DNA of 64,000 bases from Apostichopus japonicus (taxonomy: Eukaryota; Echinodermata; Holothuroidea; Aspidochirotida; Stichopodidae): contig NC_092578.1 in assembly GCF_037975245.1 (NCBI RefSeq), positions 14,120,321 through 14,184,320 of the forward strand. Reading direction: 5' to 3'. The position numbers and the translations under genes are program-made. Shown here in pieces: positions 36,419-47,323 of this stretch (within the stretch, counting starts at the first letter, position 1; each line of letters begins with the position of its first letter). The notes under the pieces were generated by a model. That model was not told the DNA's origin, did no database searches, and saw nothing but the letters and a program-made list of their open reading frames with translations.

Positions 36419-36791
36419 TTAAAGGGTGTGAAGACTTGCGCATTAAGAAACTTCTAATGCCGGTAATTTGGCCTAGTTTCGAATGAGGTGTAACAGAAGT
36501 TTTAACAGCACCATCGATCCCAGAAAATACACACATAGCTTGCTACCGTCGGTAATTAGACACTAGTGTACAGAGTCAGTTCATACAGCTGCGGTCAATA
36601 CCCACAGCACAGTGTATCAACGATACAGCGATGGACATCTCAGGTCCAGCTAAAGATAACAAATAAGGTATCACGTTTCATTACTGTCTGCATTTTGTAG
36701 CGACACGTACAAAACGTCACTTGCAAGCAACAGAAAGTTAACTTTTTCAGACGGCCGCACACGGTTTGGGGCGAGTCTTCAATGCCTTTAA
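36419..36791 (-). mobile_element. TTAA-flanked MITE, copy C
   Basis: Same orientation as copy B: TTAAAGGGTGTGAAGACTTGC at the left and GCGAGTCTTCAATGCCTTTAA at the right. It keeps the TTAA target on both sides and is closely related to copies A and B. Confidence 0.8.
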
Positions 36792-37390
36792 GTAAGGCAA
36801 GACTTACATGCAGTAGACTGAATAACTTCTAGCATGTTTCTCCTCTAGTTTAGGAATAAGGGGCCAGGTATACACAGATAATTAAAATGGAAGCCTGGAG
36901 TTTCACAATTTTTGCCACTCAAGTCCTGACTTAGATCAACTTAATCAAGTTCCCCACTGCCAATTTCCTGAATTACAGCTTGCATCAGTTTACTGTACAA
37001 GCAGCTCTATAATATTTGCTGATAACAAGCAGTTCTTGGTTTCAGTGTCAACACATTCTACCCTGAGAATACAAATAGAAACACAAAGATAAAGTAAAAG
37101 ACAGATCTAAAGTGTCATTATGACATCACAGATTTACAAAATGACATCTCCCAAACACAACTTTTAAACTACCATAACTCCTAAATGGATTTTGGTACCC
37201 TTAGCTATTTGGTGTGTTAATTCTTCACAAAGATCTCTGTCATTTAAGCCAAAGACGATGGTTGGGTTGGTGTGGGTTTTAAGTCTCAAATTCTTTTTAA
37301 AACATATAATTTTGGTTGCGCCTATTCACCCCAGCCAGATAAGAAGTACTGCCCTCATTTCTTGTCCGACTGCCAGGTGCCAGTGTGACA
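36792..37390. other. No gene seen
   Basis: No exon, element end or tandem repeat is recognised. Confidence 0.35.
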
Positions 37391-37391
37391 G

Positions 37392-37426
37392 GGAATAGTG
37401 TCCGGGCGTCTCACGGACACTATTCC
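37392..37426. repeat. Perfect inverted repeat GGAATAGTGTCC
   Basis: Two 12-base arms (37392-37403 and 37415-37426) flank an 11-base loop. GTCCG/CGGAC words continue to about 37560. GTGTCCGGGCGTC here (37398-37410) recurs exactly, inverted, at 61943-61955, so it belongs to a dispersed family. Confidence 0.7.
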
Positions 37427-37559
37427 ACGGGAATTGTGTCCGTGGGACAACTTTCTCGGGGGGAATTGTGTCCGGCGGACAGTATTATCTGTCCGGACGG
37501 ACACTATTAACTAGGAAAAAACGTCCGTGTGTGGTGATTTTCTGTCCGCGCGGACAGGA

Positions 37560-39150
37560 TGAGAGAATAGTACGGATAAATGTGTCCTACAAGCTCTTCT
37601 GCATGGAAACGTAGTGCAAAAACATCAGGACAGCAAGGCCTCTTTGGAGTATGCCTTTTCAAATTTATAGGATTTATAGGGGAACTTTAGACCAATTTCA
37701 CTACATGATGAACGGCTGAAATATATGGTCATTAATGATTTCTTGCATGATACTATTTGGACGGACACAAATGAATGGAAATATCAATTTAATTTAAAAT
37801 TTATTGCAAATTTAATTCTCCTTCATGTTCTCTGCTGCATTAGATAAATACATTTCTATAAAATGACAAAAGTGCTGCAAGACTCATGCAACATCCTACG
37901 TCTATTGTGACATAGAACAACTGTATCTGTTTCTTTATTTTTAGTACAAGCTGTTTCAAATACTTTGTTTTATAAAAAATCATCCAATTTCCCTTCTACT
38001 TTAAATACTAATGCTTAAAAACCATTGACAATAACAGATAGCCTCACATCTAGTAACTTTGAAATCTTGGGGATCTCAAGACAAAATGACATTCACATGG
38101 AAAAAAAAGGTTACATAAATCAAAGTAAACCATGCTTTGGCGTCCACAGTTGTAGCATAGCAATATTTGTTGGTCAGGCAATCAATTAAAGGTAGACTAC
38201 TGTTAATCCAATTATCGACAGGCTATGAATATGAACCATGGTGAAAATACTTGGGAATTCCTTTTCATGTGATATATTTTAAGATTGGGCAATGCCTAGC
38301 TGGTTGGAAATGGTACTTGGGAAGCAATATAAAATCATATGGTATAGGAGCAGAGGGTTTGTGTAGGGTGTTTTCGTGTGTTCATGACATGTCAACGATC
38401 GAATCATGATATATTGCCTGCACAGTCAGGCAGTGCATTATTCATTATAGAAGGTATTTCCAAACGAATATCTCACCATGCACAACTGGTATTGATAAAC
38501 ACCAAAAACGTTGCTACGATGTATTGTTAATGGGCATAAAGGCCTCTAAGCTATATCATTTATTTTCAACAAAAATCAGCTGAAAGTTATGTTGCATTGG
38601 CTTCAAATATGCCAGATACTAAAATATGATCACCTATGGTCAAAATTATTAAACTGTTTTTGTACCACCTGTAGGAAATTGACCTCACTGGGATATTCTG
38701 TCCTTTTGCATGTTCTTTTAAAATGTCTGAGAAAAATTTGGAGATTATAAAGACTTCAAGGAAAGTACTTCTTGATGTCACAATACAACTTTGTGGCCTA
38801 TACAGACTACCTTCAAATGACATGCTGCTGGTCACACTAAGTATCAGGCTTAACATAAATACTGGGAAAGGAGGCTGTGTGAGAACCAGCTCTACTACAC
38901 TCAGATTGTTTAGTGTTAGTCAAAGTATCTCAATGACTATTGTTCAAATGTTGGAAAAGAAAAAAAATGAATTAGGGCTAATTGGGAAATGCAAGCTGAA
39001 GCCAGTGAAATCATATTTGTACACAATTCAGACAACTTGGTATCAGTTAACATTTCTCTTGCTTTTGTCTACATATTTGGCCCACCTTTTCCTTTGACAT
39101 TAAATAAATATTCTTTGCACTAAAAATTTGGTCTTGACACAGTCAACAGT
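37560..39150. other. No gene; one dispersed repeat
   Basis: 38590-38860 is a diverged copy of 1030-1330 (shared GGAAATTKACCTCACTGGGA and AAAATGTCTGAG). No splice-supported exon was found. Confidence 0.4.
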
Positions 39151-39217
39151 ATAATCACATGAATCCTTTACTGGGGGAGCATCCAAGGCCAGTCAACACT
39201 GAAAATAAAAATACAGA

Positions 39218-39300
39218 TATATGCACATACATACATATACATATATACACACACATACACACACGCATACACACATACATATATATATATATATATACAA
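39218..39300. repeat. CA/TA-rich microsatellite
   Basis: ACATACAT, CACACA and TATATA runs in succession. Confidence 0.9.
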
Positions 39301-39309
39301 AACGTACAA

Positions 39310-39927
39310 GTGCAGCTGTCTACAATAAATTATCCAGATTACCATTTTGTAAATAAATAGCAGCACGATAAATAAAACTATTTTTATACACATTAATTCT
39401 GAATTTTGGTGTTATTGCTTTGTTTCTCAGATTATACCTAGTAGTTTCTCGAAGTAAAGAGTTAAGTTCGGTATGCAAAGAATGTCTGTCATTTCTCTGT
39501 ATGCAATTTACACTTCTAATGAACTCATTTTTAGCAGCATTGTTTACAGTACTCATAAGAAAGTTAAAATCTATATTAAAAATTCTAGAACAATACTTTA
39601 ACAAAAAAAATTCTTCTTATCTTTAATCAGTAAAAGGCGATACCAATCAGAAACAGCATATATTAGGTGTGGTAAGATATTGGCAGTAAAAACTCTTTTC
39701 CTTACATCAACATGAAAATATGGAACTATATACGATAGAGTATATATGAAGTACACCCGTTTAAGTATTCTGCTTATATGACCAGTTAAACTTAGTTTGT
39801 CATCAATACAAACACCTAGATATACTGTATGATGAGTGCGTTCTACTTCTGCATCTTTAATTGAGTTTTTAGTTAACTTACATGATACAAGACCTTTTCT
39901 ACGAAAACGCTTATTCAGTTGCAACAA
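39310..39927 (-). mobile_element. LINE reverse transcriptase C-terminal fragment
   Basis: The minus strand reads YLGVCIDDKLSLTGHISRIL and then NILPHLIYAVSDW, the region after the RT catalytic site in CR1/Jockey-type elements. In another frame comes RYNLRNKAITPKFRINVYKN, close to the C-terminus. Frame change near 39600. Fossil. Confidence 0.75.
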
Positions 39928-39929
39928 CT

Positions 39930-41490
39930 ACATAATGCATCACAGATAAAGAAACTATATCCCAGTTGTTACTTGCCTTGATATACTTGAATGGCATATG
40001 AGGACAGCTGTCATGTAGCATGTATGCATAAACCAGACTGTGGTTTCTATGATCCAACATGAGTATCATTTCATATGAATGGGACATACTGACACACTTG
40101 ATCTTAGTAATACAGCAAGAAGTGACAAACAGCATATTCACAATGACAGATGCTGACACAAATGACCACTGATAGCCTGCTTGTACTCACTCAATGTGAT
40201 ACATACTACAGTAAATATGAGATTTCCTGCAGCTTCCTCATCTTGAGATATCAAGTTTTAAAGGTTTACAAAATTTGACCACTGTTAATCTCCACAATAA
40301 CAAAGGCCTCTTTTAGCCATGTGGTATACTTACAGACTAAATATGATATCTGTTCAGCTTCCTTTCTTGAACTTATAATTTTTACAAGGTTTTCACAACT
40401 TGAACCCTGTTGACCCTTTGACATCCATCCCAAAAATATAGGATATAATCAATATGATTCACATACATCTTACATTTTCCAAGCTTCCCTTCTTGAGATA
40501 GCGTGTTTGAAGCCAGGTGTCATACCGCACACAAGTATTAACGCATAGGTTTATTAAATCAGCAAACAAATTAAGCATTGATATTGAGATGACGCAATAT
40601 GACAAATCATTTTTTTCTAACCCATACCGTCACGACTCTAAGGTTATGCTTAGAACTAACAATGAATGTATGCTATATCAAGTGAGCTGGCTTCCCTCAT
40701 CTTGGAAAGATAATTGTTCTGCTTGTTTTAGCCAGTTTTCTTTTAAGTAGTACCTATTCGTGTGACCAAAGCAAAGCATAACAGAACAGAATTTAAAAAA
40801 ATTAGATAGTGAATGTAAAAATTCCATTTACCTGAAGAAAGACGAACTAACTGCCATTTACTGTCCAGGATGTGACACACGAGTTTATAGATTACAACTA
40901 CCAATACAACAACTTAATTTCAACGTGTGGTAAAATATATTCTTGTTATGTGAGACTTTTGTTAGAATTTTGTCACCTTAGAACTTCACAATCAACAAAA
41001 ACAATCCCAGGATTTACTTATACCATCATTCTGACTAGAGTTCTCTGGGAACATTGCTCTTGATTCAACCTTACAATGACATTACTTATGCATTATAAGA
41101 TAATAGAAATACTAATTCTATTCAGTATAATAATTGTGTGCACATTTTCTCCTTGCCAGGGGAGAAAAACAGACCCATTGATATATATGGAGCGGGAGGA
41201 AGTGTGTGAGGGAGGGGGGGGGGTTATGAATTGAATTGAAACCAATCTAGTGTGGTTTGAACAGAGGGAATGTGTGAATTAAATATTGTTTAATATAAGG
41301 ACACTTATTGTCGATTCCAAAAAGTCCTATCTGACGGAATTTATGCTTTGTTTTTCTTGTTGCTTGCTGTTTTTAATCTATCTTGCACATATACACATAC
41401 TTAAACTTTAAGCGGGATTTTTTTCTGGAATTGTCCATCAGTGGGGCTGGGGACAAACAATAACGATGTGCATGAAAGAAAGAAACCTTT
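39930..41490. other. No gene; dispersed TTGAGATATC-type repeat
   Basis: 40150-40510 holds about three diverged copies of a roughly 110-base unit with CTTGAGATATC, TTTACAAGGTTTTCACAA and TTGACCCTTTGACATC. Relatives lie at 43490-43600 and 49270-49550. A G tract is near 41215. Nothing coding is recognised. Confidence 0.45.
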
Positions 41491-41493
41491 TTA

Positions 41494-41633
41494 TCATAAA
41501 TTATCAAGTTCTTGTCTTAACCACTGGTTGTTATACTCAAACACCTGATCATCTCCAACCTCATCATATTCAGCTTGGATAGCCTCCCTTCCTTTCCTGG
41601 TGAAATGCTCTGACCCTTGGCACCAACCTATAC
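41494..41633 (-). CDS. Candidate terminal exon, unknown protein
   Basis: After an acceptor TTTTATGTACAG the minus strand stays open and reads GIGWCQGSEHFTRKGREAIQ, then an acidic stretch, then YNNQWLRQEL and TGA at 41494-41496. The first Gly codon needs one base from the previous exon. Composition and splice site look like a real C-terminal exon. The family is not recognised. Confidence 0.4.
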
Positions 41634-41817
41634 CTGTACATAAAAGTTTAAAATTATTGACTAAATAGAGAAGTTAATAAGTAACCACATTCAAGCTAAA
41701 AAATGCATGTTTACACCACATATCATATTGAAAAGATAATTGTGCATCAGGATCATTACTTTGGTAAGCTTTTGCGCAGTTGACAACAGGCTGCTTCAGC
41801 TTCTGTTTCGGTGCAAC

Positions 41818-41882
41818 CTGTGACAAGGTGGTAGAGATGGTGCAAAGCATGAGAGACAAGAACGTCATTGAGGTAACTCAGC
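41818..41882 (-). CDS. Candidate penultimate exon of the same unknown gene
   Basis: Acceptor TTTTTTGCAG, then LSYLNDVLVSHALHHLYHLV and a weak donor GTTGCA that leaves one base, matching the phase needed by 41494..41633. If the donor is not used, the frame runs on to a stop at 41756. Earlier exons were not found. Confidence 0.3.
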
Positions 41883-42029
41883 CTGCAAAAAAAGGACGCA
41901 TGAATAGTAAGCATTGCTTCATAGTTACAGAAATTAAATAGAAAGTAAATATTACTGTGAAAACATGATTTCAGCAATCATTACCAATGGGTACTTCAAA
42001 TTAATGTATCTTGCAGCATTCGGTAATAA

Positions 42030-42515
42030 CAAGGTGAAGCATTCAGACTAGCAATATTGTTTTATTGCCACAAATGCAGATCTGATCCTCCATGAGCATG
42101 CGAGCATTCAGACTGTAGCAAATTGATCCCCCGATTGTGGGTCTGATCCACTGTGAACATGTATGGAGTATATGCAGACTAGCATGTTGTTTGCCCTTGT
42201 GGGTCTGATCCTCCTTAATGCAATAATTTATACTATCGGACGTTGATCACCCAAATTATAGGGTCTGATCATCCTTGAGCATGTGAGAATGCAAACTATA
42301 GCAAGTTGATCACCATTTTAGGTCTCATCCTACTTGAGCATGTGAGATTCAGACTAGCAAGTTGATCACCTCATTTGAGGGGTCTGCTTGATCCTCCTTA
42401 AGCATGCGATTATTCAGAGTATAGCAAGTTGAATCCCTAAGTGTGGGATCTGATCCTCCTTGAGCATGCGAGCATTCAGATATACAGTATGGCAAGTTGA
42501 TAGCCTATTGAAGTC
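42030..42515. repeat. Tandem repeat, unit about 65-75 bp
   Basis: About seven diverged copies with landmarks GGGTCTGATCCTCCTTGAGC, ATGYGAGCATTCAGACTA and AGCAAGTTGATCACC. Unit length varies with small indels. No coding. Confidence 0.85.
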
Positions 42516-43700
42516 TGTACGCATTCCTGTGTATTGTATCAAGGCCAAGCTTAGAGTGAGATCTGATCAAGTGTGACCTATGTGCAGCACTAATGCCACG
42601 TCTCGACGTAAGTCAGTGTTAGATTCAATTTTTCTGGCAGGACGGGCCAACAGTTCAAGCACTCAATCACAGAAAGTAAAATTCATGACAAGGCAAGGCT
42701 TAGGGCGATAAACTTACAAACAATGATATGACCAAAAGGACTGGATCCCATTTTCAATAAAAAGTTCCTTTTTTTAAAAGTTTGCAACAAGTAGCGAAAC
42801 ATCTAAAAGGGTTTGGCCGAGCGATGATAATAGGTAACAGGTAGAGCACCTTTATCATTAATATTAATCAATATTTGTCTCTGCTTGAATTTTGAGAGTT
42901 GCTTAAGCACTACAAAATTTTGCTTGTAACTGCCAATGTATACCACTTAGGTTGGTATCAGTAACTGCATGATTATGGAGTGCATATAATCCCACTTTAA
43001 TGAAATATTTAACACTTACTGTACTTCAAACTTTTTGAGTTTCTTCAATTAGTCATACAACTGCTTCGGGAACTTGAAGAAAAACTGTTGCCAACAGATC
43101 TCTGTTGAATCAAAGCAAAGAACACAATCATAGCACACTGGAAACTTACTTAACCATGAATTGTAAGTACGAAAATATTTTGAAAAACTCGCCACTTGGC
43201 CAGTGTAAGGGATTCCCTCTCTCCTTCAGCTATCATAGCACAGAAAATTCCTTGGGAATATTATTATAATATTACTAGCAATATTGTGAGCAATGCCATG
43301 TACTTCTTTCAAAAAACATTAATTCAATGATGCAACATGAGCAGTTTTTTTTTCATGAATCTGACATAATTTATAGTGAGGGTGTACAACTTACTCAATC
43401 TTAGTAAAGCAGTGTGATGTGACAAACAATAAATTTGCAATATCACAGGCTATCCTGAAATGATGACTACCTCGACAACAGGTTTCTTTTACTAATTGTG
43501 ATACATCAACATACTAAATATGACATCTGTCCTTTTTAAATATTGTGTAGAACATGGTTTTCACAATTTGAGCCCTCAAACGATCCATTGACGTCGGCCA
43601 TAGGCGTACGAGGCGGCGGGGGGGGGGGGGGGCAGTCTTAAAAAACAAATTTCCAGAGGACAAGAAATTCGGGCAAAAGTCCTGAAAAATTCGGGCCGCC
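42516..43700. other. No gene seen
   Basis: AT-rich unique-looking sequence with a copy of the TTTTCACAATTTGA repeat near 43555 and a G16 tract at about 43617. No exon is recognised. Confidence 0.35.
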
Positions 43701-43710
43701 TAGGAGGCGA

Positions 43711-43713
<3 letters not shown>

Positions 43714-43745
<32 letters not shown>

Positions 43746-43828
43746 TATATATATAGTTATATATATATAGTTATATATATATATAGTTATATATAGTTAT
43801 ATATATATAGTTATATATATATATATAG

Positions 43829-43863
<35 letters not shown>

Positions 43864-43900
43864 TATTTTTATATATATGTGTGTATATATATATATATAT
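43714..43900. repeat. (TA)n / TATATAG microsatellite, left of the Penelope element
   Basis: TA runs interrupted by AGT every 12-20 bases. It continues as TA after the element (47263-47323), so the Penelope-like element is inserted within it. Confidence 0.95.
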
Positions 43901-44124
43901 GCCGACATCTCCTCTATAAAACAGTTTCAATTCCTGCTACTCCTTGTCACTTTCGGTGATCATGCACTGAAGAAGAGCTAGTTTTGCTCGAAAGCTCTGC
44001 AAAAACCAAACATTGGCTGTTTTACTTCCAATCACTTATCTAATTCAATTATTGTATCTCACTCGAGATCCAGCCTTTCTCTAAATGCAGCATAGTTGTT
44101 TAACAGTTTTTCCGTTATTCCTAT
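43901..44124 (+). repeat. Left terminal direct repeat (pLTR) of the Penelope element
   Basis: Contains CTGAAGA, a GAGC...GCTC stem-loop and then GAAA (about 43967-43993). This resembles the hammerhead ribozyme core reported in repeats of Penelope-like elements. One extra A lies between the CTGAAGA box and the stem, and stem III is not evident, so cleavage activity is doubtful. Confidence 0.85.
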
Positions 44125-44171
44125 CTATATCTTTCACTGTTGGTATCTAATTGATCCAACTATGCTTCAAA

Positions 44172-44460
44172 ATGGAGAGCACCTTTGAAACTTTGAAAAC
44201 GCTTCGACGCCTTTCCGAAAAACGGGTTAGGTATCGGCATCATCTTTCCAACTACAGACTATACCGTAAAAACAAAACGGTACCAAAAGGACTTAAAATC
44301 AAGGTCCGTGCTGGTTTACCACTTTCTGATAGCGACAGCTTTGCCAATTGGAAAGGAATCCTTAAGAATGCTTCGCTTGAATAAATGGCTGTGCAAATAA
44401 GTATTTGTCGCAAAACAATTCACGAACTTAGCCAGCAAATTGATTCCAAAACCAGAAAAC
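44172..44460 (+). pseudogene. N-terminal coding region of the Penelope element, broken
   Basis: Frame starting MESTFETLKTLRRLSEKRV, basic, ending in TAA at 44382-44384. The same frame resumes with MAVQISICRKTIHELSQQ. It then shifts near 44460 into the frame of the main ORF (AKELHKNEFERKLESI). This is the usual non-catalytic N-terminal region of the polyprotein. Confidence 0.6.
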
Positions 44461-44464
44461 TGCA

Positions 44465-46951
44465 AAAGAACTCCACAAGAACGAGTTCGAAAGAAAGCTT
44501 GAATCCATCTCCAAAATTTGCTTGAACCTCTCACATACCCTAGCTTCAAGACAATGTCACAAATTGAAGAGGGATAATGTCACGCAAAGAGTTAAGTCTT
44601 CTGGTGAAACCCAACTTGAAACCTCAAAAAGAACCAGGTCTCGCAGATTCCGTCGGAAAGAGATACAGACCGCATGCAACACCACCAAAAGTGCAGTTGT
44701 TACCATTGATTGCCAACTCTCGGCAGGAGAAACAAACCTACTCTCCAAAGGTCTAAATTTTTGCCCTAAACCACGGCAAGTAAACGCTCAGAAACTTTCT
44801 CTTGACCTAAATCTGTTCTATCGACGCTTACGTCTCCGTGAATTTTTTGCCGACGAAAATGGCAATAACACCACGCAACAAACCAACGACTTGGATTCCA
44901 ATTTTAAGCCACAAAGCTCGTGGATTCCACCCAAGGCCCATTGTGCGCCTCTTGAATCATTTATTTCGGCCATTGAAGAGGATGTTAAAACACACACCTC
45001 CGCCCCAGACTTCCGCGACAATCTCAACAAAACTGAGAGACAGGCCATTCATGAACTCCGGAAGCGCGATGACATTGTCATCAAGCCAGCCGACAAGGGT
45101 TCTGCAATTGTCGCTATGGGCAAACAATTCTACAGAGAGGAAGCCAACAGACTACTCGGCAACCCTCAACACTACAAACTCCTAGATTCTGATCCTACTC
45201 AAGAAATCACACAAAACGTGAAAAGAGTCATCCAAAAGATAGTCTCTAACGGTTCCATTGACCGCAAGTTAGGCCAAAACCTCCTGGAAAACGACCCAAA
45301 ACCTGGTCGCTTTTATTTTCTGTCTAAAATTCACAAAGAAGGCAATCCCGGGAGGCCCATAATATCGGGTAATGGCACAGCGACTGAAAAAATTTCCAAA
45401 TTCGTGGATCTCCTCATCCAACCTCTCGTTTCGGCCCTACCGTCCTATGTGCAGGACACAACGGATTTCATCCGGAAAATTGGGGAAATAAAAAATCTTC
45501 CCTTATCTTCTCTGTTAGTTACATTGGATGTGTCTTGGTTATACACAAATATCCCTAACGAAGAGGGCATTTCGGCCTGCACAAAAGCATTCAAACCGAA
45601 ACGTGGCAAAACCCCCACGAAGAAAGAATTGGCCGAATTAATGCAACTTATCTTGACCAACAATAATCTGGTATTTGGCAACAAACACTACCTCCAAATT
45701 CATGGCACCGCAATGGGTACCAAAATGGCACCGTCTTTTGCCAACATCTTTATGGGAAACCTCGAGAAAGAATTTTTATCTCGACAAAACTTGAAACCAC
45801 ACACGTGGTTACGTTACATTGACGATATCTTTATGATATGGACCCATGGTGAGGCAAATCTAAAACTCTTCATTGATGACATAAACTCGTTTCATCACAC
45901 TATCAAATTCACTGCTGATTTTTCTGGACTTGGCGTTCACTTTCTGGACACCACCGTGACCCTACAAAATGGTTCACTCAAAACAGACTTGTTCAATAAA
46001 CCCACGAACAAGCACAACTACCTCTTACCAAGCAGTTGCCATCCACATCACTGTACCAGAAATATTCCGTGCAGTCAAGCATTGCGCATTTGACGCATTT
46101 GCTCCTCTGAAGTCGATTTTGATTCACGCACTAAAGAACTGTCACAACACCTCCTAAACAGACAGTATTTTCGGGGTACTATTGAAAATGCCATCAAAAA
46201 GGCTAAAAGCAAACCCCGCACCGAAACATTGACGTACAAAACTCGTCAAACCAGTTCCAAAAGGGTACCATTGGTTACTGAATTCCACCCTGGTCTCCCA
46301 CCACTGGCTAATATCATTCAGAAGAATTTTCACCTACTTCAAGGCACCGAACGCCTGAAATCAGTATTCCCAGAATTACCTGTCATCGCTTTTAAAAGAT
46401 CCAGCAACCTACGGGATATCTTAGTTCGGGCATCCTTTCGGGATGACACCCCATTAGGGGAAAGCAAAACAGAAACTACAGGATCATCGCCCTGTACACA
46501 AAATTGCAAAACGTGCTTACTTGTCGATTCGACCGGGGCCTTTCAGAGCAACCAAACCAAACGCACGTTCCAAATTCGGCACAAAATTAACTGCCTATCC
46601 AAAAATGTCATTTACCTCATCTACTGCAATATTTGTAACTTACAATACATTGGAGAGTCAAAAAACACTCTTAGAATGAGAATGACACAACATAGATCGT
46701 CGATCAAAACAAAAAAGATCTACCAACCTGTTGCAAATCACTTCAATCTCCAAAATCATTCAATTGAGAATTTGCGTGTTATTGCCATTGACCAGAACGA
46801 TTCTTGGACAGATAAATCTAGGAAAGCGAAAGAAAATTTCTGGGAACTAAACCTAAAGACCACGGCACTATTCGGTTTAAACATCAGAAACGATTTGCCA
46901 TTCCAGATAAACCAAAACAATTCCTTTACAATTACGACGGAATCGGATTAA
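44465..46951 (+). CDS. Penelope-like reverse transcriptase and GIY-YIG endonuclease, with one in-frame TGA
   Basis: A single reading frame over about 830 codons with one interruption, TGA at 46091-46093. Motifs: an N-terminal LLSKGLNFCP block, DKGSAIVAM, FYFLSKIHKEGNPGRPIIS, TLDVSWLYTNIP (first catalytic Asp), GTAMGTKMAPSFANIF, and RYIDDIFMIW (YxDD). After the TGA comes a linker, then CTQNCKTC and a GIY-YIG nuclease (NVIYLIYCNICNLQYIGES, with downstream Arg/His and NHF). The RT copies the element RNA and the nuclease nicks the target. The TGA replaces an Arg expected from the basic context and may come from CGA. The first ATG of this frame is unclear because the N-terminal frame is broken. 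Confidence 0.9.
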
Positions 46952-47042
46952 AATAATCCGACGCGGATTAAAATAATCCGAATTTCTAAAACTTCTGCTC
47001 AATTCAGCAGAAATCAGTAAGTCGCTTTACCCTTACAACCCT

Positions 47043-47261
47043 GCCGACATCTCCTCTATAAAACAGTTTCAATTCCTGCTACTCCTTGTCACTTTCGGTG
47101 ATCATGCACTGAAGAAGAGCTAGTTTTGCTCGAAAGCTCTGCAAAAACCAAACATTGGCTGTTTTACTTCCAATCACTTACCTAATTCAATTATTGTATC
47201 TCACTCGAGATCCAGCCTTTCTCTAAATGCAGCATAGTTGTTTAACAGTTTTTCCGTTATT

Positions 47262-47266
<5 letters not shown>
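47043..47266 (+). repeat. Right terminal direct repeat (pLTR) of the Penelope element
   Basis: 223 of 224 bases match the left copy. It runs directly into TA microsatellite at its right edge. Confidence 0.95.
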
Positions 47267-47303
<37 letters not shown>

Positions 47304-47323
47304 ATATATATATATATATATAT

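Larger units (their letters stand above)
43901..47266 (+). mobile_element. Penelope-like retroelement with terminal direct repeats
   Basis: A 3366-bp element bounded by two 224-bp direct repeats (43901..44124 and 47043..47266) that differ at one base (44039 T, 47181 C). Both outer sides are TA microsatellite. Inside are a reverse transcriptase and a GIY-YIG endonuclease, the pair that defines endonuclease-positive Penelope-like elements. The near identity of the repeats indicates a recent insertion. The coding part has one internal TGA, one upstream TAA and one frame change, so this copy is probably inactive. Confidence 0.93.

Noticed and set aside
36189-36536. 115-codon minus-strand frame
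   Set aside because: Half of it lies in MITE copy C and the rest has no splice sites or family motifs.
38723-39097. 124-codon plus-strand frame
   Set aside because: Its first part is a dispersed repeat also found at 1030-1330. No splice support or recognisable product.
42030-42515. CRISPR-like array
   Set aside because: Ordinary imperfect tandem repeat. No exact repeat/spacer pattern.
44838-45185. 115-codon plus-strand frame
   Set aside because: Overlaps the Penelope reverse transcriptase in another frame, without features of its own.
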